Notes: generated by a model from the sequence alone, not told the origin. 64,000 nucleotides of DNA from Planctomycetota bacterium (GCA_020638695.1 JACKIB010000010.1:1-64000), one strand, 5' to 3'. Positions 44,693-54,089 are shown, numbered from the stretch's first letter. Program-made: numbers and translations.

Positions 44693-47187
44693 TTGATCTT
44701 GCTCCGGTACTCGGCCGACAAGGCCGGCGTCGGAAGCTCGTCGAGGTAGTCCTTGAACAGCGCAAGGGCGTCGGGCTGCCGGGGGAAGTCCGAGAGGACC
44801 GCGACCAGCAAATCCATCGCCGCGCGGTGCTGGCGCAGCTGCCACAGGCTCTCGGCCATCGACACCCGCAGGTTGATGGCCTTGGGCCGGAGTGCGATAC
44901 CGGTGCGGAACGCGTCGACTGCACGGCGGTGCTCGCCCGCGAGCATGTGGGCCCGGCCGAGCCGGAGGTGGCCCTCCGACCATCGCGGTCGAAGTTCGGT
45001 GACGCGGGTGAAGCAGGAGACGGCTTGCGCCTGGTCCGACGAGAAGAGGGGCAGCAGCGCATTGTCGTACCTTCGGTCGTGGGCCAGCCCCTTCAGGTAC
45101 CACAGCGAGTAGTCGTCCGGCGACGCCTTCAGCGCTGCGTCGAGGTACGGGATCGCGCGCTCCGGCCGCTTCCTGGACAGCTCGACGTTGGCGATTCCCT
45201 GCAGCGCCGGCACGTAGTCCGCGCGCTTGGCGAGCACGCGGGTGTAGTGCTCGGCAGCCGCTTCGAGGTCCTGAGCGGCCAGTCGCCCGTCCTTCTCGGC
45301 ACGGAGCTCGAGTGCCACGGCCAGGTTGGTGCACGCCCACGCACTCTCCGGACGCAGGTGAGTCGCCACCGTGCCGTGGCGGACTGCCGCGTCGATGTGC
45401 CACAACGCGTCCTTGCCGTCCCGATATGCGCGTACGAGGTGGTGGTTCGCCAATCGGCTGTGCACCGTCGGGTCGGCCGGGAACGCGCGGGTCGCGAGTC
45501 CGAGCACGCGTTCGGCGTAGCCGGCATCCGGGTGGTATCTGGTCAGGTAGGCCAGCAGCAGGAGCGCTGCGGGTGTCCGCTCGGTTTGCACCGCGAGCCT
45601 CTCGAGGGGTGGCAGCTGCGACGTGCCGAGCTGCTCGCCACGCGGCAGCGCCTGGTGGGCGCGGATCAGCGCTGGGCCGAAGGACGTTCGGTCGAGTTCG
45701 GCCCATGCGTCCGGCAATGCGCGCCACGGCTGGTCGGATCCGCCGGGGCCCGTTTCGGTGGGGTCGCACAGCCGGTGTTGCAGGTCGAGGTTGAGGAACA
45801 GCAGGTAGATGCCACGGGTCAGGAGCGCCGCGAGCCGTGGATCGTCCGCCGCGTGGCGTGACTGCGGGGCGGCGCGCAGGTCGAGCCCTTGGTTGCGGAG
45901 CTCCTCGATCAGCTGGTGCGCGGCGCCCGCGAGTCGACGCCGTTGGATCACGGCTTGCCGCGCCGTGGCGGGATCCGGTGTCACGGTGGGGGTGCCGCCG
46001 CGCGCTGGGCCGGTCGACTGCAGGCTCGCAGGATTCAAGGTCAGCGAGCCGTCGGTGAGGCCTTCTTCTTCGAGCTGGTCGAGCCTCAGCTGCAATGCGC
46101 GGCGGTTCTCCCGCGCCTCGAGCGCGCGCAACGACGCGACGACTTGCAGGGTCACCAGCGCCAGTCCGACCACCAGCATGGTGCCGAGGCTCGCCGCCGC
46201 CGCGGTCGGGTGGCGCTTGACCAGGCGCCGGGACCAGCGCCACGGGCCGTCGCGACGTGCGGTCAACGGGCGGCTGGTGCGCAACGCTTCCAAGTCGCGC
46301 AGCAGCGCCTGAGCGTCCGGGTAGCGGTCCGACTTCCGGTGGGCCATCGCCTTGCGGCAGATCGCCAACAAGTCCGGATCGGGTCGCCACGGGGTGTGCC
46401 GCGCTGCCGGGTCGTTGAGTTGCCCGTCGCGTGCGCGGCGGAGCACCTCGTCGAGGTCGGCTCCCCAGTACGGTGGGGACCCGGTCGCCAAGTGGTAGCC
46501 GAGCGCGCCGAGTCCGAACAGGTCGGTGGCGACGTCGACCTCCGGCAAGCCGCGCAGCTGCTCCGGAGCCATGTAGCTCGGGGTGCCGCACACCGCACCT
46601 CGGGTCGTGTGGGACCAGGTGTGGTCGGGCCGTGCGCGCTGACCGGGTTCGCCGCCGTCCGCCGCAACCCGCAGGGCCGCGAGCCCCCAATCCATCACCT
46701 GCACCTCGCCGAACCCACCGATCATGACGTTGTCCGGTTTGAGGTCGGCGTGCACGTGACCCTGCGAATGCGCGAAGGCCAGTGCTTCGGCGATACGCTC
46801 GAGGATCGCGATGCCACGCTCCCCGCCGAGCTCGCCCGGCGCGCGATGCGGTGCGCGGAGATCTCGGTCGATCAGTGCCGCCAGGGTCTTGCCGTGCACC
46901 AGCTTCATCACCGTGAACACCTGCCCGTCCGGCGTGGTGCCCAGTGCGTAGACCGGGACGATCGAGGGGTGCTCGAGCGCGCCGACCACTTTGGCTTCGG
47001 CTGCCAGCGCATCGTGCAGCGAGGCGAGCTGCGTGGCGCCGAGGTCGGCCGAACGGTCGACCCGGGCCATCTTCACCGCCACCTCGCGGTCGAGCCGCAG
47101 GTCGTGCGCTCGGTAGACCACGCCCATGCCACCGGTATCGAGTGTGTCTTCGATGAGGTACCGAGCTTCCAGGATCTCGCCCCGCAT
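44689..47187 (-). CDS. membrane-associated Ser/Thr protein kinase with TPR domain
   Basis: About 832 residues from the ATG at 47187; an ATG four codons upstream (47199) is equally open. The kinase domain (residues about 8-300) has a GGMG loop, VAVKMARVD, ADLKPDN, MDWGLA and a GTPSYMAPEQL activation segment. The catalytic loop reads H-A-D instead of H-R-D, and DFG is replaced by DWG. A transmembrane helix (SLGTMLVVGLALVTLQVV) is at about 325-350. The rest is TPR-like. It lies in an operon with the downstream sigma-like factor and is divergent from ligD. Confidence 0.85.
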   Translation of the reverse strand: MRGEILEARYLIEDTLDTGGMGVVYRAHDLRLDREVAVKMARVDRSADLGATQLASLHDALAAEAKVVGALEHPSIVPVYALGTTPDGQVFTVMKLVHGKTLAALIDRDLRAPHRAPGELGGERGIAILERIAEALAFAHSQGHVHADLKPDNVMIGGFGEVQVMDWGLAALRVAADGGEPGQRARPDHTWSHTTRGAVCGTPSYMAPEQLRGLPEVDVATDLFGLGALGYHLATGSPPYWGADLDEVLRRARDGQLNDPAARHTPWRPDPDLLAICRKAMAHRKSDRYPDAQALLRDLEALRTSRPLTARRDGPWRWSRRLVKRHPTAAAASLGTMLVVGLALVTLQVVASLRALEARENRRALQLRLDQLEEEGLTDGSLTLNPASLQSTGPARGGTPTVTPDPATARQAVIQRRRLAGAAHQLIEELRNQGLDLRAAPQSRHAADDPRLAALLTRGIYLLFLNLDLQHRLCDPTETGPGGSDQPWRALPDAWAELDRTSFGPALIRAHQALPRGEQLGTSQLPPLERLAVQTERTPAALLLLAYLTRYHPDAGYAERVLGLATRAFPADPTVHSRLANHHLVRAYRDGKDALWHIDAAVRHGTVATHLRPESAWACTNLAVALELRAEKDGRLAAQDLEAAAEHYTRVLAKRADYVPALQGIANVELSRKRPERAIPYLDAALKASPDDYSLWYLKGLAHDRRYDNALLPLFSSDQAQAVSCFTRVTELRPRWSEGHLRLGRAHMLAGEHRRAVDAFRTGIALRPKAINLRVSMAESLWQLRQHRAAMDLLVAVLSDFPRQPDALALFKDYLDELPTPALSAEYRSKIK

Positions 47188-47234
47188 GGCGCAGGGCATT
47201 GTCCTTCGGGTCGTCCGCCTTGTCGCCTCCCCAC

Positions 47235-47240
47235 TATGAT
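47235..47240 (+). promoter_or_regulatory. -10 hexamer TATGAT before ligD
   Basis: TATGAT lies 8 nt before the TTG at 47249. An ATG inside this region is out of frame with ligD, so the hexamer spacing supports the TTG start. Confidence 0.5.
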
Positions 47241-47248
47241 CCCGGGCC

Positions 47249-49279
47249 TTGTCCCTCGACGACTACCGACGCAAGCGCGACTTCGCCAAGACTCCCGAGC
47301 CCGCTCCGGCGGCGCGACCCGGAAGTGCGTCGGGGCGGCGATTCGTGATCCATCGGCACGAGGCGCGCGCCGTGCACTACGACCTGCGCCTGGAGCACGG
47401 CGGAGCGCTGTGCTCTTGGGCGGTGCCGCGCGGGTTTTCGTTCGACCCCAAGGACAAGCGCCTCGCGGTGCGCACCGAGGACCACCCGATCGAGTACCTC
47501 GAGTTCACCGGCGTGATCCCGCGCGGCCAGTACGGCGCCGGCACCATGCTGATCTGGGACCGCGGGACCTTCGACTTGGTGGTCGAGAACGATTGGGACA
47601 CCGCGGTGGCCAAGGGCGAGCTGAAGTTCGTGCTGCGGGGCCGCAAGCTGCGCGGCGAGTGGCACATGGTGAAGACCAAGCAGGCGCCGAATTCGTGGCT
47701 GTTGTTCAAGTCGGGCGACCGCTACGCCGGGCCACCGCGCGACACGGTGCTCGGCGTCCCGCTCGATGCGGCGATCGCCGCGGATCTGCCGCGTGCCGTC
47801 ACCGTCGCCCGTGCCGATGCGGTGTCGGCGCCGTTCTCCGCTCCCGACTGGCTGTTCGAGATGAAGTTCCTCGGTCGCCGGATCCTCGCCGAGAAGCGCG
47901 GCGACGCGGTGCGGCTGCGCGGCATGCGGAAGGAGGTGCCGCCGGTGCTCGACGGTCTGCGCCGGCTGGTCGCCACCGACGCCCTGCTCGACGGGGTTCT
48001 GGTGGCCACCGATGAAGCGGGCCGACCGAGTCGGGAGGAGTTGGAGCGGCGGTTGCGCGCGGGTGCGGTCGAGGAGCTGCAGTACTACGCGTTCGACTTG
48101 CTGCACTTCGACGAGTTCGACACCCGGCCGATGCCGCAGCTCTGGCGCAAGGGCGCGCTCCGGGCGGTGCTCGCCGAGCCGTCGGCGGTGTTGTTCGTCG
48201 ATCACGTCACCGGCAGCGGCGAGTCGCTGGTCGAAGCCGTGACGCAGGCGGGCCTGCCCGGCGTGATCGCCAAGCGCGCCCACGCAGCGTACGGGCAACC
48301 CGGGGCGTGGTGCGAAGTGCCGGTCGCCGGGGATGCGCCGGATGCGGACGTCGCGACCGCATTGAACGCGTCGCGCCGCGCGCGCCGCCCGGGGCGGGTG
48401 CGCTTCTCCAACCTGGAGAAGGTCTACTGGCCGGCCGAGGGCTACACCAAGGGCGACCTGATCCGCCACTACGAGCAGGTCGCCGATCTGCTGCTGCCGT
48501 ACCTGATGGACCGTCCCGTCCACATGCTGCGCTACCCGGACGGGATCGAAGGGAAGTCGTTCTACCAGCGGCAGGCACCCGAAGGCCTGCCGGAGTGGTT
48601 TCCTACCGAGACGGTGGTCAGCCGCTCCAGCGACGAAACCCACCGGCACATGGTGTGCACCAGTCGGGACGCGATCCTGTGGTTGGTGAACATGGGCAGC
48701 ATCGACCTGCACCCGTGGATGTCCCGGGTCGGATCGCTCGAGTCTCCGGACTACGTGGTGATCGATCTCGACCCCGGGAGTGCGCCGTTTCGCGACGTGG
48801 TGCGCGTGGCGCGGGTGGTCGGCCGAATCCTGCGCGGTATCGGAGCGCAGCCGGCGCTCAAGACTTCCGGCAAGAGCGGGCTGCACATCCACGTGGCGTT
48901 GCGGCGCGGTTACAGCTACGAGCAGGGGCGCATGTTCGCCGAAGGGGTGGCGCGGGCGGTGTGCCGGGAGCTGCCGGAGATAGCGACCGTGGAGCGCAAC
49001 GTCGGCAGCCGCGGCAGCAGGGTCTACCTGGACTTCATGCAGAACCGCACTGGGCAGACGGTGGTCCCGCCGTACGTGGTGCGGCCGGTGCGCGGGGCTC
49101 AGGTATCGGCACCGCTCGCCTGGGACGAGCTCGAGCTCGCGATCGAACCCTCGCAGTTCACCATCCAGACGCTGCCGGAACGGCTTGCGCGGCACGGCGA
49201 CTTGTTCCGGCCGTCGCTCGACACCGGGCTCGATCTGCTCGACGCGGTGAACGCGTTGCAGGAGCTGCTGCGCTCGTGA
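47249..49279 (+). CDS. ligD: LigD-type NHEJ protein: phosphoesterase, degenerate ligase and polymerase domains
   Basis: A 676-residue protein from the TTG at 47249. Domain order is 3'-phosphoesterase (about 28-165; HRHEARAVHYDLRLEHGG, TEDHPIEYLEFTG), a ligase-like domain (about 195-360), and an AEP polymerase (about 382-676; VIDLDPGSAPF, SGKSGLHIHV). The ligase-like part keeps Lys206 but reads KFLGRR where KxDGxR is expected, DGV for DGE and PGVIAKR for EGxxxKR, and it ends WCEVPV where WxKxK belongs. There is no room for an OB-fold. It probably processes and fills DNA ends without sealing. A complete ligase and Ku are encoded 4-8 kb away. Confidence 0.88.
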   Translation: MSLDDYRRKRDFAKTPEPAPAARPGSASGRRFVIHRHEARAVHYDLRLEHGGALCSWAVPRGFSFDPKDKRLAVRTEDHPIEYLEFTGVIPRGQYGAGTMLIWDRGTFDLVVENDWDTAVAKGELKFVLRGRKLRGEWHMVKTKQAPNSWLLFKSGDRYAGPPRDTVLGVPLDAAIAADLPRAVTVARADAVSAPFSAPDWLFEMKFLGRRILAEKRGDAVRLRGMRKEVPPVLDGLRRLVATDALLDGVLVATDEAGRPSREELERRLRAGAVEELQYYAFDLLHFDEFDTRPMPQLWRKGALRAVLAEPSAVLFVDHVTGSGESLVEAVTQAGLPGVIAKRAHAAYGQPGAWCEVPVAGDAPDADVATALNASRRARRPGRVRFSNLEKVYWPAEGYTKGDLIRHYEQVADLLLPYLMDRPVHMLRYPDGIEGKSFYQRQAPEGLPEWFPTETVVSRSSDETHRHMVCTSRDAILWLVNMGSIDLHPWMSRVGSLESPDYVVIDLDPGSAPFRDVVRVARVVGRILRGIGAQPALKTSGKSGLHIHVALRRGYSYEQGRMFAEGVARAVCRELPEIATVERNVGSRGSRVYLDFMQNRTGQTVVPPYVVRPVRGAQVSAPLAWDELELAIEPSQFTIQTLPERLARHGDLFRPSLDTGLDLLDAVNALQELLRS

Positions 49280-49331
49280 TCCGCGCACGCGGCTTGACCG
49301 GGCGGCGTCGCACCTGGAAAGATGCCTGCCG

Positions 49332-49796
49332 ATGGCCGCCCGACCGTTGCTCCTGACCGCGGTGCTGGCCGCTGCGGCGTGCCTGTTGCCTGCGACCCTG
49401 GCGCATCACGGTCCCGCGGCGGTCCGGCGCATCCTGCGGGGCATCCAGCTGGGCGTCTACGAGTTCGGTCCCGGACGTGCCGCGCAACTGGTGTTCGCGG
49501 ACACGCACCGCAAGATCGCGGCGATCCCGCCGCACACTGAACGGGCGGTGGAGTTTCGGTTCCGCAACCGAGGTGGCAGTGCGGTGCGGTTGGTGCGCAC
49601 CGCGTCGTCGTGCGGTTGCGCGCGGGTCGAGATTCCGTCCGACCCGATCCCACCCGGCGGTGACGGCAAGGTCGTGGTCGTGATCACGACCAAGGACCGC
49701 ACCGAGGGATCCATGTGGATCCTGGCGCGCGCCTACTCCGATGCAGCGCCGGACGCGCCGTACGTGCTGATGGTCGAGACCGAGGTTCGCCGGTGA
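49332..49796 (+). CDS. DUF1573 exported protein
   Basis: A 154-residue protein with an N-terminal signal/anchor (LLLTAVLAAAACLLPATLA) and a DUF1573 immunoglobulin-like domain: HTERAVEFRFRNRGGSAVRL, TASSCGCARVEIP (the TSCGC-like signature) and PPGGDGKVVVVI. Such proteins are common outside the cytoplasm of planctomycetes and Bacteroidetes; the cysteine pair may bind metal or be redox active. It leads a three-gene overlapping operon. Its stop overlaps the next GTG. Confidence 0.85.
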   Translation: MAARPLLLTAVLAAAACLLPATLAHHGPAAVRRILRGIQLGVYEFGPGRAAQLVFADTHRKIAAIPPHTERAVEFRFRNRGGSAVRLVRTASSCGCARVEIPSDPIPPGGDGKVVVVITTKDRTEGSMWILARAYSDAAPDAPYVLMVETEVRR

Positions 49797-50224
49797 GTGG
49801 TGTGCTGCGCGTGCTCGGGCTCGCACTGTTGGTCGCCGTGGTGCGCCACGCGGTGTTCTTCGATGCCGTGTTGGTCGATCCGGCGGCGGTGTGCCAGCGG
49901 GTCGGGCGGCTGGTCAAGGTGCGTGAGTGGGGGCGCGACGCGGCGCGCGACGGGATTGCACGTGGCGAGTTGCAGCCGGTGGATCTGCGGCCGCAGACCG
50001 GGGTGCCGATCATCGCCGGACAGATCGCGTGGGTGCTGCCGATGCCGCACTCGATGCAGATCCTCGCTCGACCCGGCTACCGCGAGGCGGCCGGGCACAA
50101 CAAGAAGTCGCTGCTGTTCCTGCTGCCGGACGGCGAGCGCGGTGAGGCCCTGCGAACCCTGCGCGCCGTGTGCGAAGAGCTCGGCCGGGCCACCGCCGGG
50201 TACGTCGTCGGAGGCGTCGAGTGA
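49793..50224 (+). CDS. membrane-anchored protein of unknown function
   Basis: A 143-residue protein starting at a GTG that overlaps the DUF1573 stop (GTGA). One N-terminal helix (VLRVLGLALLVAVVRHAVFF) is followed by a soluble domain (VPIIAGQIAWVLPMPHSMQI, SLLFLLPDGERGEALRTL). No named domain was recognised. Its position between DUF1573 and a MauE-like gene suggests a role in a periplasmic thiol or envelope process. Confidence 0.65.
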   Translation: MSGVLRVLGLALLVAVVRHAVFFDAVLVDPAAVCQRVGRLVKVREWGRDAARDGIARGELQPVDLRPQTGVPIIAGQIAWVLPMPHSMQILARPGYREAAGHNKKSLLFLLPDGERGEALRTLRAVCEELGRATAGYVVGGVE

Positions 50225-50625
50225 CGTCAGCGGCACGCTTCGCTGGGTGGTTGCTCGGCGCCACGTTGCTGCTGAGCGGCGCGCTGAAGTCGATCGACGG
50301 CACTGCCCCGGTGTTGGCGGCGGGCGCCTACCACCTGGTCCCGGCGTGGCTCGCCTTGGCGGTCGGTGCGGTGCTTCCGGCGCTCGAGGTAGTGGTGGGG
50401 GCGGCGTTGTGGACCGGCTGGCAGCGGCGCGCCGCCGCGATCTGGGCGCTCGGGCTCGGGCTCGCGTTCGCCGCGGCCAACGGATCCGCCCTGGCGCGGG
50501 GGCTGGCCGTCGACTGCCAGTGCTTCGGCGGCCTCGGTGGAGGTTCGCCGGCGGTCGCGCTGGGTGTCGACGCCGGTCTGATCGCGCTCGCGCTGCTGGT
50601 GCTCAGCTCGACGCGTCGGCCTTGA
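50221..50625 (+). CDS. MauE/DoxX-like membrane protein
   Basis: A 134-residue protein with four transmembrane helices and the MauE signature VDCQCFGGLGGG between helices 3 and 4. A GTG start overlaps the previous stop (GTGA). MauE-type proteins are thought to act in periplasmic disulfide or thiol chemistry; the CxC here fits. It is the third gene of the DUF1573 operon. Its end overlaps the convergent photolyase gene by about 23 bp. Confidence 0.75.
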   Translation: MTSAARFAGWLLGATLLLSGALKSIDGTAPVLAAGAYHLVPAWLALAVGAVLPALEVVVGAALWTGWQRRAAAIWALGLGLAFAAANGSALARGLAVDCQCFGGLGGGSPAVALGVDAGLIALALLVLSSTRRP

Positions 50626-51955
50626 ACTGCTCGATCGCCGCGCGGCGCGAGGCGTCGAGGTCGACGATTGGCCGCGGATAGTCTGGAGCTGATGGATCAC
50701 CGACCCAGGTGCGGACGAACGTGCCGTCGGGATCGAACCGCTCGGCTTGCCGCATCGGATTGAAGATGCGGAAGTACGGCGCCGCGTCGGTTCCGGTGGA
50801 CGCCGACCACTGCCATCCGCCGTTGTTCGAGGCGAAATCGCCGTCGACCAAGTGCTGCATGAAGTGGCGCTCGCCGAGCCGCCAGTCGAGGAAGAGGTTC
50901 TTGCTGAGGAACATCGCCGCGACCATCCGCAGCCGGTTGTGCATCCAGCCGGTCGCGAGCAGTTGGCGCATTCCGGCGTCGACGATCGGGATTCCGGTGC
51001 GGCCCTCCTGCCATGCGGCGAACTGCTCGGCGTCGTTGCGCCACGGCAGCCGGTCGGTTTCGCGCCGGAACGCGTGCCCGCGGCAGACGTGCGGGAAGCC
51101 GAACACCACGTGGCGGTAGAACTCACGCCACAGGATCTCGGTCAGGAAGGTGCTGTCGTCGAACGGCTCGCGCGCTGCGCCGACGTCGAAGCACTGCCGT
51201 GCGGAGATCGCGCCACAGGCGAGGTACGGCGACAACCCGCTGGTACCGTCGATGCCGGGGAAGTCGCGGCGCGCGGCGTAGTCGACCTGCTGCTCGGCGA
51301 CGAACGCTTCCAGCCGGGCGTGTGCCGCGTCCTCACCGACCGGGAACCTCGACAGGTCGGCGTCCGCCCCCGGGAAGTCCGGGGGCGATTCGGGCAGCGC
51401 GGTGGGCTCGATCGACGGCCCTTGGGCGGCGGGCTCCGGTAGCGGTTGCGGCAGGCCGTCGGCGAGCAGCTTCAGGCATGCCTTGCGAAACGGGGTGAAC
51501 ACGGTGAAGAAGCCGCCGGCCCCGGTCTGCACGGTGCCCGGTCGGAGCAGCACCTGATCGTCGAAGCCGGCGATCTCGATTCCGTTGTGGCGCAGCAACT
51601 CGGCGACACCGCGGTCCCGTTGACGCTCGTTCCACTCGTATTCGCGGTTGCAGTACACCGCATCACAACCTTCGTCCCGCGCGGCTCTCAGTACCGCCTG
51701 TGCGGCGTCGGCGAAGCGGTCGCAAGTCCGAACGCGCAGCGGGATGCCGAGCTCGGCGAGTCGGTGCGACAGCGCGCTCAGGTGATCGAGCAGGAATCGC
51801 AGGCGGTTGTGTCCCCAATCGTGTTCACGCCACTGTTCGTAGGCGAGCAGGAACAGACCGACCACCGGGCCGCGCTTGGCGGCGGTGTGCAGGGCGGGGT
51901 TGTCGGCGACGCGCAAGTCGGCGCGGAACCAAACGAGAGTACGCGGTTCGGGCAT
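50603..51955 (-). CDS. phrB: deoxyribodipyrimidine photolyase (cryptochrome/photolyase class I)
   Basis: A 450-residue protein. The N-terminal antenna domain begins TLVWFRADLRVADNPALHTA. The C-terminal FAD domain carries IPIVDAGMRQLLATGWMHNR, MFLSKNLFLDWRLGE and NNGGWQWSASTGTDAAPYFR, which match the flavin- and dimer-binding residues of class I CPD photolyases. It uses light to reverse cyclobutane pyrimidine dimers. The gene starts 6 bp after the BRCT-MerR-TPR gene, so it is the last member of the Ku-ligase operon. Light repair and NHEJ grouped in one transcript is unusual. Confidence 0.9.
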   Translation of the reverse strand: MPEPRTLVWFRADLRVADNPALHTAAKRGPVVGLFLLAYEQWREHDWGHNRLRFLLDHLSALSHRLAELGIPLRVRTCDRFADAAQAVLRAARDEGCDAVYCNREYEWNERQRDRGVAELLRHNGIEIAGFDDQVLLRPGTVQTGAGGFFTVFTPFRKACLKLLADGLPQPLPEPAAQGPSIEPTALPESPPDFPGADADLSRFPVGEDAAHARLEAFVAEQQVDYAARRDFPGIDGTSGLSPYLACGAISARQCFDVGAAREPFDDSTFLTEILWREFYRHVVFGFPHVCRGHAFRRETDRLPWRNDAEQFAAWQEGRTGIPIVDAGMRQLLATGWMHNRLRMVAAMFLSKNLFLDWRLGERHFMQHLVDGDFASNNGGWQWSASTGTDAAPYFRIFNPMRQAERFDPDGTFVRTWVGDPSAPDYPRPIVDLDASRRAAIEQFKADASS

Positions 51956-51961
51956 CGGGGA

Positions 51962-53128
51962 TCAGGGTAGCTCGCGGAGTCGCGCGCGCACCTTCACCGC
52001 CCAGGGACTGTTCGGATCGTGGCGGAGGTACTCGCGCCAATGTCGCTGCGCCCCGACCACATCGCCACGCAGCGCGAGGGTCTCGGCCAAGTTGTAGTGC
52101 GCATCGGCGTACGACGGCTCGATCGCGATGGCTCGTCGATACACGTCGATCGCGCGCTCGGACTTGTCGATCTCGCACAGTGCGTTGCCGAGGTTGTTCC
52201 AGGCCTCGACGTACTCCGGGTCGATCTCGAGCGCCCGCATGAAACAGGCAGTCGCCTCGACGTGGCGATCCATCGCGTAGTAGGTGTTGCCGAGGTTGAA
52301 GCACACCTCGGGCTGCAAGTCGGGGAGCGCCATCGCCTGCTCGTAGGCTTCCGCAGCGCATTCCAGCGCGCCGGCCTGTTCCGCTTCGATGCCGACGTCG
52401 AACCACTCCGATGCGGTGCGCTGGCGGGGCAGCAGCTTGTGGGTCGGTTCGTCGTCTCCGGCTGATCCACGTTCGAAATCGAAGTGCAACTGGCCGTTGG
52501 GTTCGGCGAGGCAGCCGTCCTCGAGGCGCACCAACAGTGCCCCGCATCGCTCCAGAGGCTCGAGCCGGGGCAGTGCCGACCCGCCGCTCGGCAGCCACGC
52601 GTGGATCTGCTGTAGGCTGCGGTGCACTCGCCGGGCGCTCACCCCCGAACGCACCAGCCGCTGGACGCGGCGCGCGCACGCCACCTGGGCGAAGTCGAAG
52701 TAGCACAGCCGCTTCACGACCTTGGTCGGCTGAATCAACCGATGGCGGACCCAAGCGCGGATCTCGGCGCTTGGCATCGACAGAATGCGACCCAGCTGCT
52801 CGACCGTGTAGAGGCGCCGGAGATCCTCGCCGCGATCGCCGAGTCCGAGGCGAGCGACGAACTCCGGTTCGTCGACGATCACCAGTTCGGCACCGCGGCG
52901 GCACAGTTCTCGAGCGCGCACCAGGCTGCGGGTCGGACGTCCATCGCGCCGCAGCGGGGGACCATCGCTACCGACGACCAGCAGACCGGTCGACGGCCGC
53001 GGGCTCGCCACGTAGGTGCCACCTTGCTGTTCGATCGCGCGAATCGCCTCGTCGCGCGACATCGAAAGCAGCCGGCCGGTGATCGCCAGCTCGCAGCCTC
53101 GCACTCCGTCCGCCACCGCTCGATTCAT
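51962..53128 (-). CDS. BRCT-MerR-TPR protein in the Ku/ligase operon
   Basis: A 388-residue protein from the ATG at 53128. Residues about 11-95 form a BRCT-like domain (CELAITGRLLSMSRDEAIRA, TGLLVVGSDG). Residues 105-175 form a MerR-type winged helix (LYTVEQLGRILSMPSAEIRA, VKRLCYFDFAQVACARRVQR). Residues 238-375 form three to four TPRs (ALECAAEAYEQAMALPDLQP, YVEAWNNLGNALCEIDKSER). A BRCT domain usually binds phosphopeptides or DNA ends and MerR domains bind DNA, so it may regulate or scaffold the repair operon. The neighbours are the ATP-dependent ligase (31 bp upstream) and the photolyase (6 bp downstream). An earlier ATG (53185) would overlap the ligase gene. Confidence 0.85.
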   Translation of the reverse strand: MNRAVADGVRGCELAITGRLLSMSRDEAIRAIEQQGGTYVASPRPSTGLLVVGSDGPPLRRDGRPTRSLVRARELCRRGAELVIVDEPEFVARLGLGDRGEDLRRLYTVEQLGRILSMPSAEIRAWVRHRLIQPTKVVKRLCYFDFAQVACARRVQRLVRSGVSARRVHRSLQQIHAWLPSGGSALPRLEPLERCGALLVRLEDGCLAEPNGQLHFDFERGSAGDDEPTHKLLPRQRTASEWFDVGIEAEQAGALECAAEAYEQAMALPDLQPEVCFNLGNTYYAMDRHVEATACFMRALEIDPEYVEAWNNLGNALCEIDKSERAIDVYRRAIAIEPSYADAHYNLAETLALRGDVVGAQRHWREYLRHDPNSPWAVKVRARLRELP

Positions 53129-53159
53129 CGCGCTCGCTGCCAATTCGTCTCGCTGCCAG

Positions 53160-54089
53160 TCACCTGTCACACCCGTTCGGCGCATCGTCGACGATCAGCT
53201 CCACGAACACCGGTGCCCGCAGATGCCCTGCCGCGGTCCATTCCAGGTAGTCTACGGTGCAGTACAGGCCCGGCTCAACAAACAGCCCGTCGATCTCGCA
53301 CGCTACCAACGGGGTGGCGCGACGCCGTTGCTGGAGCAGCGTTATCAATCGAGTTCGCGTCGCACCGTCGAGACCGCTGCCGACCTTGCCGACGTAACGC
53401 AGCTCGCCGTCGACGTCGGTGGCGACGATCAGGCTGCGCAGCTCGCGTCCGGTGAGCTGGAAGCCGAGGATCGCGCACTGGATACGGAGCCTTCGCTTGA
53501 TCTTGAGCCAGTCGGCACTGCGCACCCCCGGCAGGTAGGTGCTGGTGAGGCGCTTGGCCATGACCCCCTCGAGCTGCTGCGCCACTGCGGCCTCCGTGAA
53601 CGCGCGCCCGGCCCCGACGACACCGTCGGAGAACAGGAGACCGGGCAGGTGTGAGTACGGCTCCAGGCAGGCATGAAGGGCCGCGCGGCGCTCGAGCAAG
53701 GGCGCGTCGAGCAGCGACTCGCCGCGCAGGAACAGCAAGTCGAAGGCGACGAACGTGGCCGGGGCGGTGCGGCTCAGCGCCGCGGCGCGCTGCGGTCCAC
53801 GAGCCTGCTCCCGGCTGAGCATGCCGCGGAAGTCCGGCTTGCCGTCGCGCAGCACGACGATCTCGCCGTCCAACAGCAGTCCTTCGCCCAGCTCGCCCAG
53901 CCCGGCGAGTTCGGGATAGCGGTCCGTGAGGTCGGCCCGCCGGCGGTTGGTCCACACGGCTCCTCGGTCGGTGATGCGACCCTGGGCGCGCGTCCCGTCC
54001 CACTTGATCTCGAACAGGAACTCGTCCGAATCGAACGGCTCGGCGCGGCGCGCCAGCATCGGCGGGATGAAGTCGGGTAGTGCAGGCAT
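53160..54089 (-). CDS. ATP-dependent DNA ligase (LigC/LigD-ligase type)
   Basis: A 309-residue complete ligase: adenylation domain plus OB-fold. Motif I is FEIKWDGTR with catalytic Lys29. Motif III is LLLDGEIVVL, motif IV LEGVMAKRL and motif V DWLKIKRR. The OB domain starts near LIVATDVDGELRYVGKVGSG. It adenylates itself with ATP and seals nicks. The gene lies 93 bp downstream of Ku in the same operon and probably does the sealing in NHEJ, since the ligase part of LigD in this window looks inactive. Confidence 0.92.
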   Translation of the reverse strand: MPALPDFIPPMLARRAEPFDSDEFLFEIKWDGTRAQGRITDRGAVWTNRRRADLTDRYPELAGLGELGEGLLLDGEIVVLRDGKPDFRGMLSREQARGPQRAAALSRTAPATFVAFDLLFLRGESLLDAPLLERRAALHACLEPYSHLPGLLFSDGVVGAGRAFTEAAVAQQLEGVMAKRLTSTYLPGVRSADWLKIKRRLRIQCAILGFQLTGRELRSLIVATDVDGELRYVGKVGSGLDGATRTRLITLLQQRRRATPLVACEIDGLFVEPGLYCTVDYLEWTAAGHLRAPVFVELIVDDAPNGCDR

